DNA of 64,000 bases from an uncultured Bacteroides sp. (GTDB lineage: Bacteria; Bacteroidota; Bacteroidia; Bacteroidales; Bacteroidaceae): the NCBI RefSeq assembly GCF_963677715.1, contig NZ_OY782495.1, positions 1,602,001 to 1,666,000 on the forward strand. The letters run 5' to 3'. The notes beneath the pieces are model-generated. The model did not search any database. It worked only from the letters and a program-made list of their open reading frames with translations, and was not told the origin of the DNA. Position 1 is the first letter of the stretch. Each line of letters begins with the position of its first letter. This document shows positions 1-7,042 of the stretch, one piece after another. The translations under genes and the position numbers were made by a program.

Positions 1-1938
1 AATGCCGACGGCAAGCAGCCACTCCCCTTCCTCGCCTTTCAGTGCGCTGCGAAAATACTGGTGAAAGAGCTGCTCCAGCGGTGATACTTCCTGAAACTCT
101 TCGTTGTTTTCGGTCATCAGACGCTCTTCGTTGCTGTCGAACCAATAGCGTTCGCCACTGTAGAGGGCATCCATGGCCTGAGAATAGAGTTGTTCGTAAT
201 GGATGGGCTGGCTCATGTCGATAACATCGGCTACTTCGATGCAAATGAAACGACGGCTGCCCGATGTGTCGGTAAGCAGGTCTTTGTGGTTACTGGTGCC
301 GATAAACGAAGCGTAGCGACGGAGTTCTTGCACGGCATGGGCATGCGGACGGCGGGTGTTAACCACGGGTTTCTGGAGAATGTGTTTCAGAAAGGCTTGC
401 TGGGTTGGGGTTATCTGATCGAACTCATCGATATTAATCAGGGCAAAACGATTAAGGAATAGTTCGGCATCACGTTTGCGACTAAAGTCGATGCTATCTG
501 TGTAGTATTGTCGCAACTCGGGCGGCACAATGGAGCGACAGAAGGTGGATTTTTTAAAGCCTTGCTCTCCTACAAGCAGGGGCGATGTGCTATTGGCGTG
601 TTTCTTATCAAAACCCCTCCAATGGGCCACCATGTTGAGAAACCAACGATAAAACAGGTCGCGCCAATAGAGGTTACTGCACGGTACGGTGTCGGCCAGC
701 GCGCGAATACGGTCTTTGCCATCCCATCGGGGCAGAAAGGAAAGATATTCTTCGATGGGTTGGTAGATGGGCACGGAGTCGGAATTGACATAACGTTTCA
801 CATCCCTGTCCCAGAGTTTGAGCCCCTCTTTCATCGCATTAATGGCGATGCTATTGAGCACACGTTCTGTCACGGGTTTAAAATAAAAGCAAAAGGTATT
901 GCGTTCCCTGTACTCCACTTCGGTAGTCTGCGTGTTGTAACGAAATTCGTAACGGCGTTTCATAAATTCTTCCGTAGCCACAGCCATCGCCATTTCACTG
1001 CCGATGCAGGGTTTCTTGCCAAATCCGTTGGCTTTGAGGTACACATTGTGCAAGGTGTTACGAATAAGCATTTCGTGCTCCTCATGATAATAATGATAAC
1101 GTGCCCAGCGCACAGCATCGTCTTCGGGAATGCCGGAACGGAAACAGTTTTCGCCCAAGCGTACCAACAAGGGTTTCATGTCTTTGTTTGAATGAAAATC
1201 GGTAAGTGCATTCAGCGCATCGGTCAGCGAAGCTTCAAACAACACCGACATGGTTTTGTAACTGCTAAAGCCGGGCAACAGGCGTTTAAGCGGTTGCGGT
1301 TCGGCAGTGACGGCCTCCTTATAGGTCATCTCCATAGGCATCTCCGCAGGTTGTTGCAGATAGAGCGGGGTTGCATTAGGGGCAAAGTACAAATCGGGAT
1401 CGGAAGTGAGCCGGCAATACCGCTCGAGTTTGGGCTCTTTCAGTTCGATATTAAACTTCAGCTCGGGTTGGTAAATTCTGAATGCCTGCCGATAAGCGTG
1501 TGCCTGAAAGAGTTCGATTTCTTCCGGCAGTTCGGGCAACGTATCGTCCGGCCGGGTGAAGCGCACCCATATCTTCACGCTCTTGCCTCCCGAGCCGGCA
1601 AAAGCGGCCAGCGTTTGCGGAAAATCAGACACTTTCTGTTTCACTAATTCCACCTCATGCTTCCCTGCAAGGTGGTTTACTTCAAGTTGAACAATTCCGT
1701 TATATTCTACCAGTTGCACCATTCCGTCTTTTTTACGAAACACAGCCGAAGGAAGTATCTTGGGAACTTTCTGTACACTTAAGAGCGAATAGTCCGGGCG
1801 GACATATTTCAGCTCCTCTTTCATAGCGATCAATAATTGATTATCAGCATTATGCTTTATCTGATCCATCAATTTTTCGAGTGTAAAAACACGATAAGTC
1901 TGAGTCTTGCCGTTGTCTCTTAATTGTGTAATTCTCAC
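1..1938 (-). CDS. VirE-family primase/helicase-like protein, C-terminus cut by window edge
   Basis: The frame is open on the minus strand from a GTG at 1938 to the window edge (646 codons visible). An in-frame TAA lies at 1951-1953 just upstream, so GTG is the likely start (MRITQLRDNGKTQTYRVFTL). The N-terminal part resembles the BT4734/VirE-N domain. The centre carries a P-loop of the form GEQGFKKST near nt 560, a Walker B-like LINIDEFD and a sensor-like IGTSNHKDLL segment, then the GEEGEWL motif typical of DUF3874/VirE proteins close to the edge. Family members are putative replication or mobile-element NTPases, often found beside HU-like genes in Bacteroides. It diverges from the HU-like gene at 2325. 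The rightward frames over this interval are shadows. Function in the cell is not established. Confidence 0.88.
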   Translation of the reverse strand, partial: MRITQLRDNGKTQTYRVFTLEKLMDQIKHNADNQLLIAMKEELKYVRPDYSLLSVQKVPKILPSAVFRKKDGMVQLVEYNGIVQLEVNHLAGKHEVELVKQKVSDFPQTLAAFAGSGGKSVKIWVRFTRPDDTLPELPEEIELFQAHAYRQAFRIYQPELKFNIELKEPKLERYCRLTSDPDLYFAPNATPLYLQQPAEMPMEMTYKEAVTAEPQPLKRLLPGFSSYKTMSVLFEASLTDALNALTDFHSNKDMKPLLVRLGENCFRSGIPEDDAVRWARYHYYHEEHEMLIRNTLHNVYLKANGFGKKPCIGSEMAMAVATEEFMKRRYEFRYNTQTTEVEYRERNTFCFYFKPVTERVLNSIAINAMKEGLKLWDRDVKRYVNSDSVPIYQPIEEYLSFLPRWDGKDRIRALADTVPCSNLYWRDLFYRWFLNMVAHWRGFDKKHANSTSPLLVGEQGFKKSTFCRSIVPPELRQYYTDSIDFSRKRDAELFLNRFALINIDEFDQITPTQQAFLKHILQKPVVNTRRPHAHAVQELRRYASFIGTSNHKDLLTDTSGSRRFICIEVADVIDMSQPIHYEQLYSQAMDALYSGERYWFDSNEERLMTENNEEFQEVSPLEQLFHQYFRSALKGEEGEWLLAVGI

Positions 1939-2074
1939 AGTACCAATTATTTATGATATAGAATCGTATTATTAGTGTCGTAAAGTTACAATAATGCTTT
2001 TAAACGGACAAATAAATGCCCGTTTAATTTTCGTAAACAGCACGTATTAATAGACATATTAACGTCATTTTTAT

Positions 2075-2105
2075 TTGCATATAATACCGTTATTTAGTAT
2101 CTTTA
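2075..2105 (+). promoter_or_regulatory. Promoter of the first HU-like gene
   Basis: TTG at 2075-2077 and TATCTTTA at 2098-2105 are separated by 20 bases, close to the Bacteroides sigma consensus (TTG, 19-21 bases, TAnnTTTG). The same arrangement, TTGCAT then 20-base spacing then AGTATCTTTAT, precedes the second HU-like gene at 42370-42400. The predicted transcript would begin near 2112, so the hairpin element at 2108-2219 would form the start of a leader of about 210 nt. Confidence 0.6.
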
Positions 2106-2107
2106 TA

Positions 2108-2219
2108 GGCACAAGCACCTCGTTTCCCATGCGGAGACCGGCCGGACCCCACGTGGAGTCTCGCCGGTCTCCGGGCGGGGACTGTAGAGACTACGGGCGG
2201 AGAACGAGAAGCTTGTGCC
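2108..2219 (+). repeat. GC-rich nested inverted repeat in the HU leader
   Basis: The outer arms 2108-2124 and 2203-2219 pair over about 15 of 17 positions (ggcacaagc with gcttgtgcc at the tips). Inner arms 2132-2142 (cggagaccggc) and 2163-2173 (gccggtctccg) pair perfectly. The interior repeats variants of ggagac, ggagtc and gggcgg. It is far richer in G+C than the AT-rich DNA on either side. It could be an RNA leader structure, a REP/MITE-like dispersed repeat, or a DNA cruciform used as a binding site. Position right at the predicted transcription start favours a transcribed structure. Confidence 0.7.
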
Positions 2220-2324
2220 GTGATACGCGGTTAATAATGCCGATATTATAAATTAATAAAGCCGTGTTATCGGGAAATAAAACGCAGAGATCAATAAATT
2301 ATAAACCATTAAATAATACTAAGT

Positions 2325-2927
2325 ATGGCAGCAGAATATGATTTTATTAAAAAGCCTAGTACGAAAGAAGAGGCCGAAAACCAACCGCTCTACCCGCGCA
2401 TCGTATCCAAGGGAACGATATCGTCAAAGAAGATAGTCTCTGAAATAGCCGAAGCATCGAGTTTCACCAGTGGAGATCTGGAAGGAGTGCTATGCTCGCT
2501 CTCGAATAAAATTGCCCATTATCTGGCCGACGGATATCATGTGGAACTGGGTGATATGGGTTTCTTCTCGGCCAGCCTGAAGGCACGACCGGTGATGGAC
2601 AAAAAAGAAATTCGCTCGAACTCCATTTATTTCGATAACGTGAACTTCCGGGCTTCGAGCCAATTCCGAAAAAAATCGTTCGGATATCTGGAACGTGCAA
2701 AATATGGTTTCCGCCACTCAATCAATCTGCCGGAGGAAACCCGAAGGACAAGACTTGACCGATATTTCGGAACACATCCCTTCATTACCCGCATAGAATA
2801 TTCGCGCATTAGCGGTCTGCTCAAAGGGAAAGCGCTTAAAGAACTAAACGCACTCATCACTGAAGGATACCTGGACACACTGGGCAGAGGAAGCCATAAA
2901 GTGTATGTTAAAGCCCAAAAAGCGTGA
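2325..2927 (+). CDS. HU-like DNA-binding protein with C-terminal winged-helix-like domain (HU-HIG type)
   Basis: This 200-residue protein has an HU/IHF fold in about residues 20-125 (YPRIVSKGTIS..., then GYHVELGDMGFFSASL and the KKEIRSNSIYFDNVNFRAS arm). A second domain at about 145-195 (FITRIEYSRISGLLKGKAL, ending GRGSHKVYV) looks like a small winged helix. The order matches the Bacteroidetes HU-HIG group (HU fused to wHTH, Ig or Gly-rich segment). Family members are thought to bind DNA; a specific role is not established. It is divergent from the VirE-like gene and has a same-length paralogue at 42588. The stop codon overlaps the first of six GTGATAG motifs, so autoregulation is possible. 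Confidence 0.88.
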   Translation: MAAEYDFIKKPSTKEEAENQPLYPRIVSKGTISSKKIVSEIAEASSFTSGDLEGVLCSLSNKIAHYLADGYHVELGDMGFFSASLKARPVMDKKEIRSNSIYFDNVNFRASSQFRKKSFGYLERAKYGFRHSINLPEETRRTRLDRYFGTHPFITRIEYSRISGLLKGKALKELNALITEGYLDTLGRGSHKVYVKAQKA

Positions 2928-3044
2928 TAGATGAGGCAAAAGTGATAGTAAAACCCTCGAAAACGTGATAGACATTTTTTACTATCACACGCTGAAACAA
3001 CTTACAGATAGTAGTTTCAGCGTTTTTTGTGATAGATGTGATAG
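2924..3044. repeat. Cluster of six GTGATAG motifs
   Basis: GTGATAG occurs at 2924-2930, 2942-2948, 2965-2971, 3029-3035 and 3038-3044 on the plus strand, and as CTATCAC at 2982-2988. The copies at 2965 and 2982 form a 7-bp inverted repeat around a 10-base spacer. Six copies of a heptamer in 121 bases is far above chance. They flank the HU terminator and lie upstream of the metal ATPase, so they may be operators for a DNA-binding protein, possibly the adjacent HU-like protein. Confidence 0.65.
2990..3028 (+). terminator. Rho-independent terminator after the first HU-like gene
   Basis: A perfect 9-bp stem (cgctgaaac at 2990-2998, gtttcagcg at 3014-3022) with a 15-base loop is followed directly by six T residues at 3023-3028. 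It lies 63 bases after the HU stop codon and would separate that unit from the ATPase gene. Confidence 0.75.
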
Positions 3045-3143
3045 TAAAACGTGTTTTTTTATTAGTGAGAGGAAAAAAAAGGATTTCGATATCAACAGAC
3101 CACCCTCGACAAACATTGCAACCGGGTTGCATTCCCATCTCCG

Positions 3144-3151
3144 TATCTTTG
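3144..3151 (+). promoter_or_regulatory. Probable -7 element of the metal ATPase gene
   Basis: TATCTTTG matches the Bacteroides TAnnTTTG -7 box and lies 31 bases before the start codon. TTG triplets upstream at 3116 and 3127 have non-ideal spacing (25 and 14 bases), so only the -7 element is convincing. Confidence 0.45.
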
Positions 3152-3182
3152 CAGCATCATAGTAAACTAAAAACAAAAAATC

Positions 3183-5129
3183 ATGGGAAATTGCACTTGC
3201 TGCGACACGGGCCAAAACGATACTTGTGTAGAAAAGAAACAGGAAAAACTAAAACTTTACCTGCCACCGTTTCTTTCTTTGTTAATGTTACTGACGGGAA
3301 TCATTGTCTCTCACTCCGGCATCATCGGGGTGCAACAGCGCCCGCTCAGCTTTGTCTGGTACCTCATCGCTTATCTGCTTGTGGGCATACCGGTTTTAAA
3401 AGAGGCAACGGAGAGTATGTTGCAAAAGAATATATTCAGTGAGTATACCCTGATGAGCATAGCTACATTAGGTGCTTTTTATATCGGTCAGTATCCGGAA
3501 GGAGTAGCGGTAATGCTGTTCTATACCATCGGCGAACTGTTTCAGGAGCATGCCGTGGGAAAAGCCCGAAGAAACATTACCGCGCTGATAGATGAGAGAC
3601 CGGACACCGCCACGTTAATAAGCGGCAGCATTCGCATAAACGTACCTGCCGCTACGGTGCGTGTGGGTACCACCATAGAAGTAAAAGCAGGAGAACGGGT
3701 GCCGCTCGACGGCGAGTTACTGACGGACGAAAGCAGTGCCTTCAACACAATGGCGCTAACCGGAGAAAGTGTGCCGCGCGATATACAGCAGGGAGAAGAG
3801 GTACTTGCCGGAATGATTACGACGGACAGGGTGGTAAAAATAAAAGTGAGCAGGCCTTACGACCAGAGTGCCATGGCTCGCATACTGGAAATGGTGCAAA
3901 ACGCATCGACACACAAAGCACCGGCCGAACTGTTTATCCGGCGCTTTGCACGCATCTACACGCCCATAATAACCGGACTTGCCGCACTGATTGTGCTGAT
4001 GCCCGCCCTTTATTCGTTAATAGAACCCTCCTTTGTTTTCATTTTTAACGACTGGCTGTACCGCGGACTTATTTTTCTTGTTATCTCGTGCCCTTGTGCG
4101 TTGGTAATAAGTATTCCGCTCGGTTATTTCGGCGGAATAGGAGCGGCCTCAAGGATCGGTATTTTATTTAAAGGAAGCAACTATCTGGATGCCATTGCCA
4201 AAACCAATGCCGTGGTGTTTGATAAGACAGGCACGCTAACCAAAGGAGCGTTTGAAGTGAAAGAGGTTGTGGTGAAGAAAGGCATTACGGCAGAAGAGTT
4301 GATAAGTACCGTTGCATCGGCAGAGAGTCAGAGCAACCATCCCATAGCGCAGGCCATTGTGGCATATGCAAAGTTACAGGCAATAGCGTTTGGCGAAGCA
4401 ACCAACGTAACCGAGGCGGCAGGGTACGGACTAAAAAACAGGGTGAATGGAAAAGAAGTTCTAATAGGCAATTCGCGTTTGTTTACGCAAAACGAAATAG
4501 CGCTCCCCGCCGATATAAACAAAACAGCAGAAACCATTGTTATATGCGCCATCGACCGCCACTATGCCGGACATATCGTTTTAGCCGATACGCTCAAAAG
4601 AGATGCAAAAGAAGCCATTAGAAAGCTAAAAGCATTAAATATTGATAATATTATCATATTATCGGGCGATAAGCAAACAATTGTTAGTAAATTGGCAACT
4701 GAGTTAGGCATAAAGAATGCTTTCGGCGATTTGCTTCCCGAGGATAAGGTGAAGCATATAGAAAGGATGAAAGCAACCGAAGGTAACCGGATTGCTTTTG
4801 TGGGCGACGGCATTAATGACGCTCCGGTTTTGGCACTGAGCCACACAGGCATAGCAATGGGCGGATACGGAAGCGATGCCGCTATTGAAACGGCGGATAT
4901 AGTTATCCAAACCGACCACCCAAGTAAAGTAGCCACAGCCATCTGTATCGGAAACGAAACACGCCGCATTGTGTGGCAGAACATAACACTGGCTTTCGGG
5001 GTGAAAATCATTGTGCTTGTTTTGGGTGCAACCGGCGTAGCTACTATGTGGGAAGCTGTTTTTGCCGATGTAGGGGTAGCTCTGCTGGCCATACTGAATG
5101 CAATGAGAATACAACAAAAGCATTTTTAG
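3183..5129 (+). CDS. Heavy-metal-translocating P1B-type ATPase (Zn/Cd/Co/Pb type)
   Basis: This 648-residue inner-membrane pump should export a divalent heavy metal using ATP. Motifs seen are TGES in the actuator domain, the transmembrane CPC at residues 303-305, the phosphorylation site D347KTGTLT, SNHP in the nucleotide domain, and GDGINDAP at 541-548. CPC followed by ALVISIP is typical of the Zn/Cd group rather than copper pumps. A conventional GMTCxxC ferredoxin-like domain is absent; instead the first 20 residues form a short Cys-rich tail (MGNCTCCDTG...C) that could bind metal. The Fur-family gene 51 bases downstream probably belongs to the same transcript and may sense the metal. Exact metal specificity cannot be read from the sequence. 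Confidence 0.93.
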   Translation: MGNCTCCDTGQNDTCVEKKQEKLKLYLPPFLSLLMLLTGIIVSHSGIIGVQQRPLSFVWYLIAYLLVGIPVLKEATESMLQKNIFSEYTLMSIATLGAFYIGQYPEGVAVMLFYTIGELFQEHAVGKARRNITALIDERPDTATLISGSIRINVPAATVRVGTTIEVKAGERVPLDGELLTDESSAFNTMALTGESVPRDIQQGEEVLAGMITTDRVVKIKVSRPYDQSAMARILEMVQNASTHKAPAELFIRRFARIYTPIITGLAALIVLMPALYSLIEPSFVFIFNDWLYRGLIFLVISCPCALVISIPLGYFGGIGAASRIGILFKGSNYLDAIAKTNAVVFDKTGTLTKGAFEVKEVVVKKGITAEELISTVASAESQSNHPIAQAIVAYAKLQAIAFGEATNVTEAAGYGLKNRVNGKEVLIGNSRLFTQNEIALPADINKTAETIVICAIDRHYAGHIVLADTLKRDAKEAIRKLKALNIDNIIILSGDKQTIVSKLATELGIKNAFGDLLPEDKVKHIERMKATEGNRIAFVGDGINDAPVLALSHTGIAMGGYGSDAAIETADIVIQTDHPSKVATAICIGNETRRIVWQNITLAFGVKIIVLVLGATGVATMWEAVFADVGVALLAILNAMRIQQKHF

Positions 5130-5180
5130 AAATGTAATAAACGTAATGAAGAAACCATTACCTTATATAAAAAAACGACA

Positions 5181-5606
5181 ATGGATATATACCTGGAAAG
5201 GCTGGAGAAGAGAAAAATAAACCCGACAGCCATACGCATACTCGTTCTGAAAAGCATTATACAGTTTGATAGGGCATTCAGCCTCAACGATCTCGAAGAT
5301 TCTCTGGACACGGTTGATAAATCGACCTTGTTCAGAACCATCGCTCTGTTTTTGAACCAGCGCCTCATTCATAGTATCGACGACGGTTCGGGTTCTCTGA
5401 AGTATTCACTATGCAGCAATGACTGTGATTGCGCCATTGAAGATCTGCATTCGCATTTCTATTGTATGAACTGCCATAAAACTTTTTGTTTGAGAAACAT
5501 CCCCGCACCAACAGTCAACTTGCCCGATGGATTTATCCTGCAAGGCATTAATTATGTATTGAAGGGACTTTGTGACAAATGCAGCATTATAGAACATAGC
5601 AGTTAA
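5181..5606 (+). CDS. Fur-family metal-responsive transcriptional repressor
   Basis: This 141-residue protein has the Fur layout: an N-terminal winged helix (NPTAIRILVLKSII, then STLFRTIALFLNQRLIH as recognition region) and a C-terminal part with HSHFYCMNCHKTFC and LCDKC, the two CxxC pairs of the structural zinc site. The middle is unusually Cys-rich (SNDCDC). It sits just after the P1B ATPase, so it most likely controls metal efflux or uptake. Fur, Zur and peroxide-sensing members cannot be told apart safely from sequence alone; the neighbour suggests a zinc or cadmium connection. Confidence 0.88.
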   Translation: MDIYLERLEKRKINPTAIRILVLKSIIQFDRAFSLNDLEDSLDTVDKSTLFRTIALFLNQRLIHSIDDGSGSLKYSLCSNDCDCAIEDLHSHFYCMNCHKTFCLRNIPAPTVNLPDGFILQGINYVLKGLCDKCSIIEHSS

Positions 5607-5667
5607 CCAACTACAAAAAAACTTAATTATACAGGCAATAGAAGAACAAACATATCGTTTTTCTTAT

Positions 5668-5675
5668 TACATTTG
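5668..5675 (+). promoter_or_regulatory. Possible -7 element of the RND efflux operon
   Basis: TACATTTG fits TAnnTTTG. No clear TTG is found 19-21 bases upstream. If used, it gives a leader of about 140 nt before the adaptor gene. Confidence 0.3.
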
Positions 5676-5818
5676 CAGCGGAAACTAAAATCATAAGAAA
5701 AGTTTTCTGTTGCATTATTTTTTTTAAGAAACTTGTTATTAACTTTTTATCCATAACTTGATAAACACAAACATTGGATATTACGTTATTATTATTACAA
5801 AACTATAGATTATTAAGT

Positions 5819-7018
5819 ATGAAGACTAAAATGAACCGTTCCTTGACTACCAGAGCATTGCAAATAAGCGTATTTGCTCTATGTATTTCACTGTTCTCTT
5901 GCGGTAAGAAGCAACAAGGAGGAATGCCGGGGCAGCACGAATATGCGGTGCGAACCTTGCAACCGACCAGCATTGAGCTGCAAAGTTCTTATCCGGCTTC
6001 AATAGAAGGTAAACAAGATATTGAAATCAGACCTCAAATTTCAGGATTCATCACAAAGCTTGGCGTTGACGAGGGATCTGTAGTACATAAAGGCCAAACA
6101 CTGTTTGTGATAGACCCCGTGCAATACAAAGCAGCCGTGCAACAGGCCGAAGCTTCTGTTAAGGTGGCTAAAGCAGCCGTTGCCACAGCCCGATTGACGG
6201 CCAAAAACAAGAAAGATCTTTTCAATCAAAACATTATCGGAGATTACGAACTACAAATGGCCAATAATGATTTGATATCTAAAGAGGCCAATTTGAGTCA
6301 GGCACAAGCGGAATTAATTACTGCACGCCAGAATTTATCGTACACCAATGTAACAAGTCCTTCGAACGGAGTAGTGGGTTCTATTCCCTATCGTGTAGGA
6401 AGCTTGGTTGGTCCTTCAAATGCCACTCCTCTTACTACCGTGTCTAACATCGACGAAATGTATGTATACTTTTCGATGACTGAAAAGCAACTGCTGGAGC
6501 TGACACGCAAAAGCGGAAATACGGTAAATGTGCTGAAAAGTTTCCCCGACGTACAACTGAAAATTGCAGATGGGTCTATTTACACCGAAACAGGAAGAAT
6601 AGAAACGGTAAGCGGGGTTATCGACCCTACAACAGGTTCCGTGAGCATGAGAGCTACATTTAAGAACCCAAGCCATTTGTTAAAGAGTGGCGGTTCCGGG
6701 TCTATTATCATTCCTTATAAATCAGATAACATCATATTAGTTCCACAAACTGCTACCACCGAAGTACAAGATAAGAAGTATGTGTTCGTAGTAGGCGCAG
6801 ACAACAAATTGATAGACACACAAATAACCATTTCAAACCTGGATAACGGTCAGGATTATCTGGTTACTTCAGGCCTCAAAGCGGGCGATCGCGTTGTTGT
6901 TGAAGGAGCAAGCACTTTAAAAGACGGTATGGATATTAAACCTATTACCGAAGAAGAATCGGCTGCCAAGTTAAAACAGGCTGCCGGTATGGGTGCTGCA
7001 ATGGGTGGAAAAAAATAA
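5819..7018 (+). CDS. RND efflux periplasmic adaptor (membrane fusion lipoprotein)
   Basis: This AcrA/MexA-type adaptor links the inner-membrane RND pump to the outer-membrane channel. From the ATG at 5819 the protein begins with a signal peptide ending LFSC, with Cys28 as the lipidated residue. A TTG-initiated start at 5774 would put 15 residues before this signal and is less likely. The biotinyl-lipoyl half motifs (EIRPQISGFITKLGVDEGSVVHKGQTLFVID and SPSNGVVGSIPYRVGSLVG), a helical hairpin of about residues 95-160 and the beta-barrel domain are all present. It is first in a three-gene efflux operon; the pump starts 24 bases after its stop. Confidence 0.92.
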   Translation: MKTKMNRSLTTRALQISVFALCISLFSCGKKQQGGMPGQHEYAVRTLQPTSIELQSSYPASIEGKQDIEIRPQISGFITKLGVDEGSVVHKGQTLFVIDPVQYKAAVQQAEASVKVAKAAVATARLTAKNKKDLFNQNIIGDYELQMANNDLISKEANLSQAQAELITARQNLSYTNVTSPSNGVVGSIPYRVGSLVGPSNATPLTTVSNIDEMYVYFSMTEKQLLELTRKSGNTVNVLKSFPDVQLKIADGSIYTETGRIETVSGVIDPTTGSVSMRATFKNPSHLLKSGGSGSIIIPYKSDNIILVPQTATTEVQDKKYVFVVGADNKLIDTQITISNLDNGQDYLVTSGLKAGDRVVVEGASTLKDGMDIKPITEEESAAKLKQAAGMGAAMGGKK

Positions 7019-7042
7019 TTAGATAATTAGTAAGACATAATC

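Noticed and set aside
190-1647. Rightward open frames over the left edge
   Set aside because: They lie antisense to the VirE-family frame, which has recognisable motifs along its whole length; the rightward products have no family features.
2108-2219. Integron attC site
   Set aside because: The outer arms are palindromic but the core-site sequence GTTRRRY is not present at the ends and no integrase is in the window.
2924-3044. CRISPR array
   Set aside because: The repeats are only seven bases, irregularly spaced, in both orientations, and there are no cas genes.
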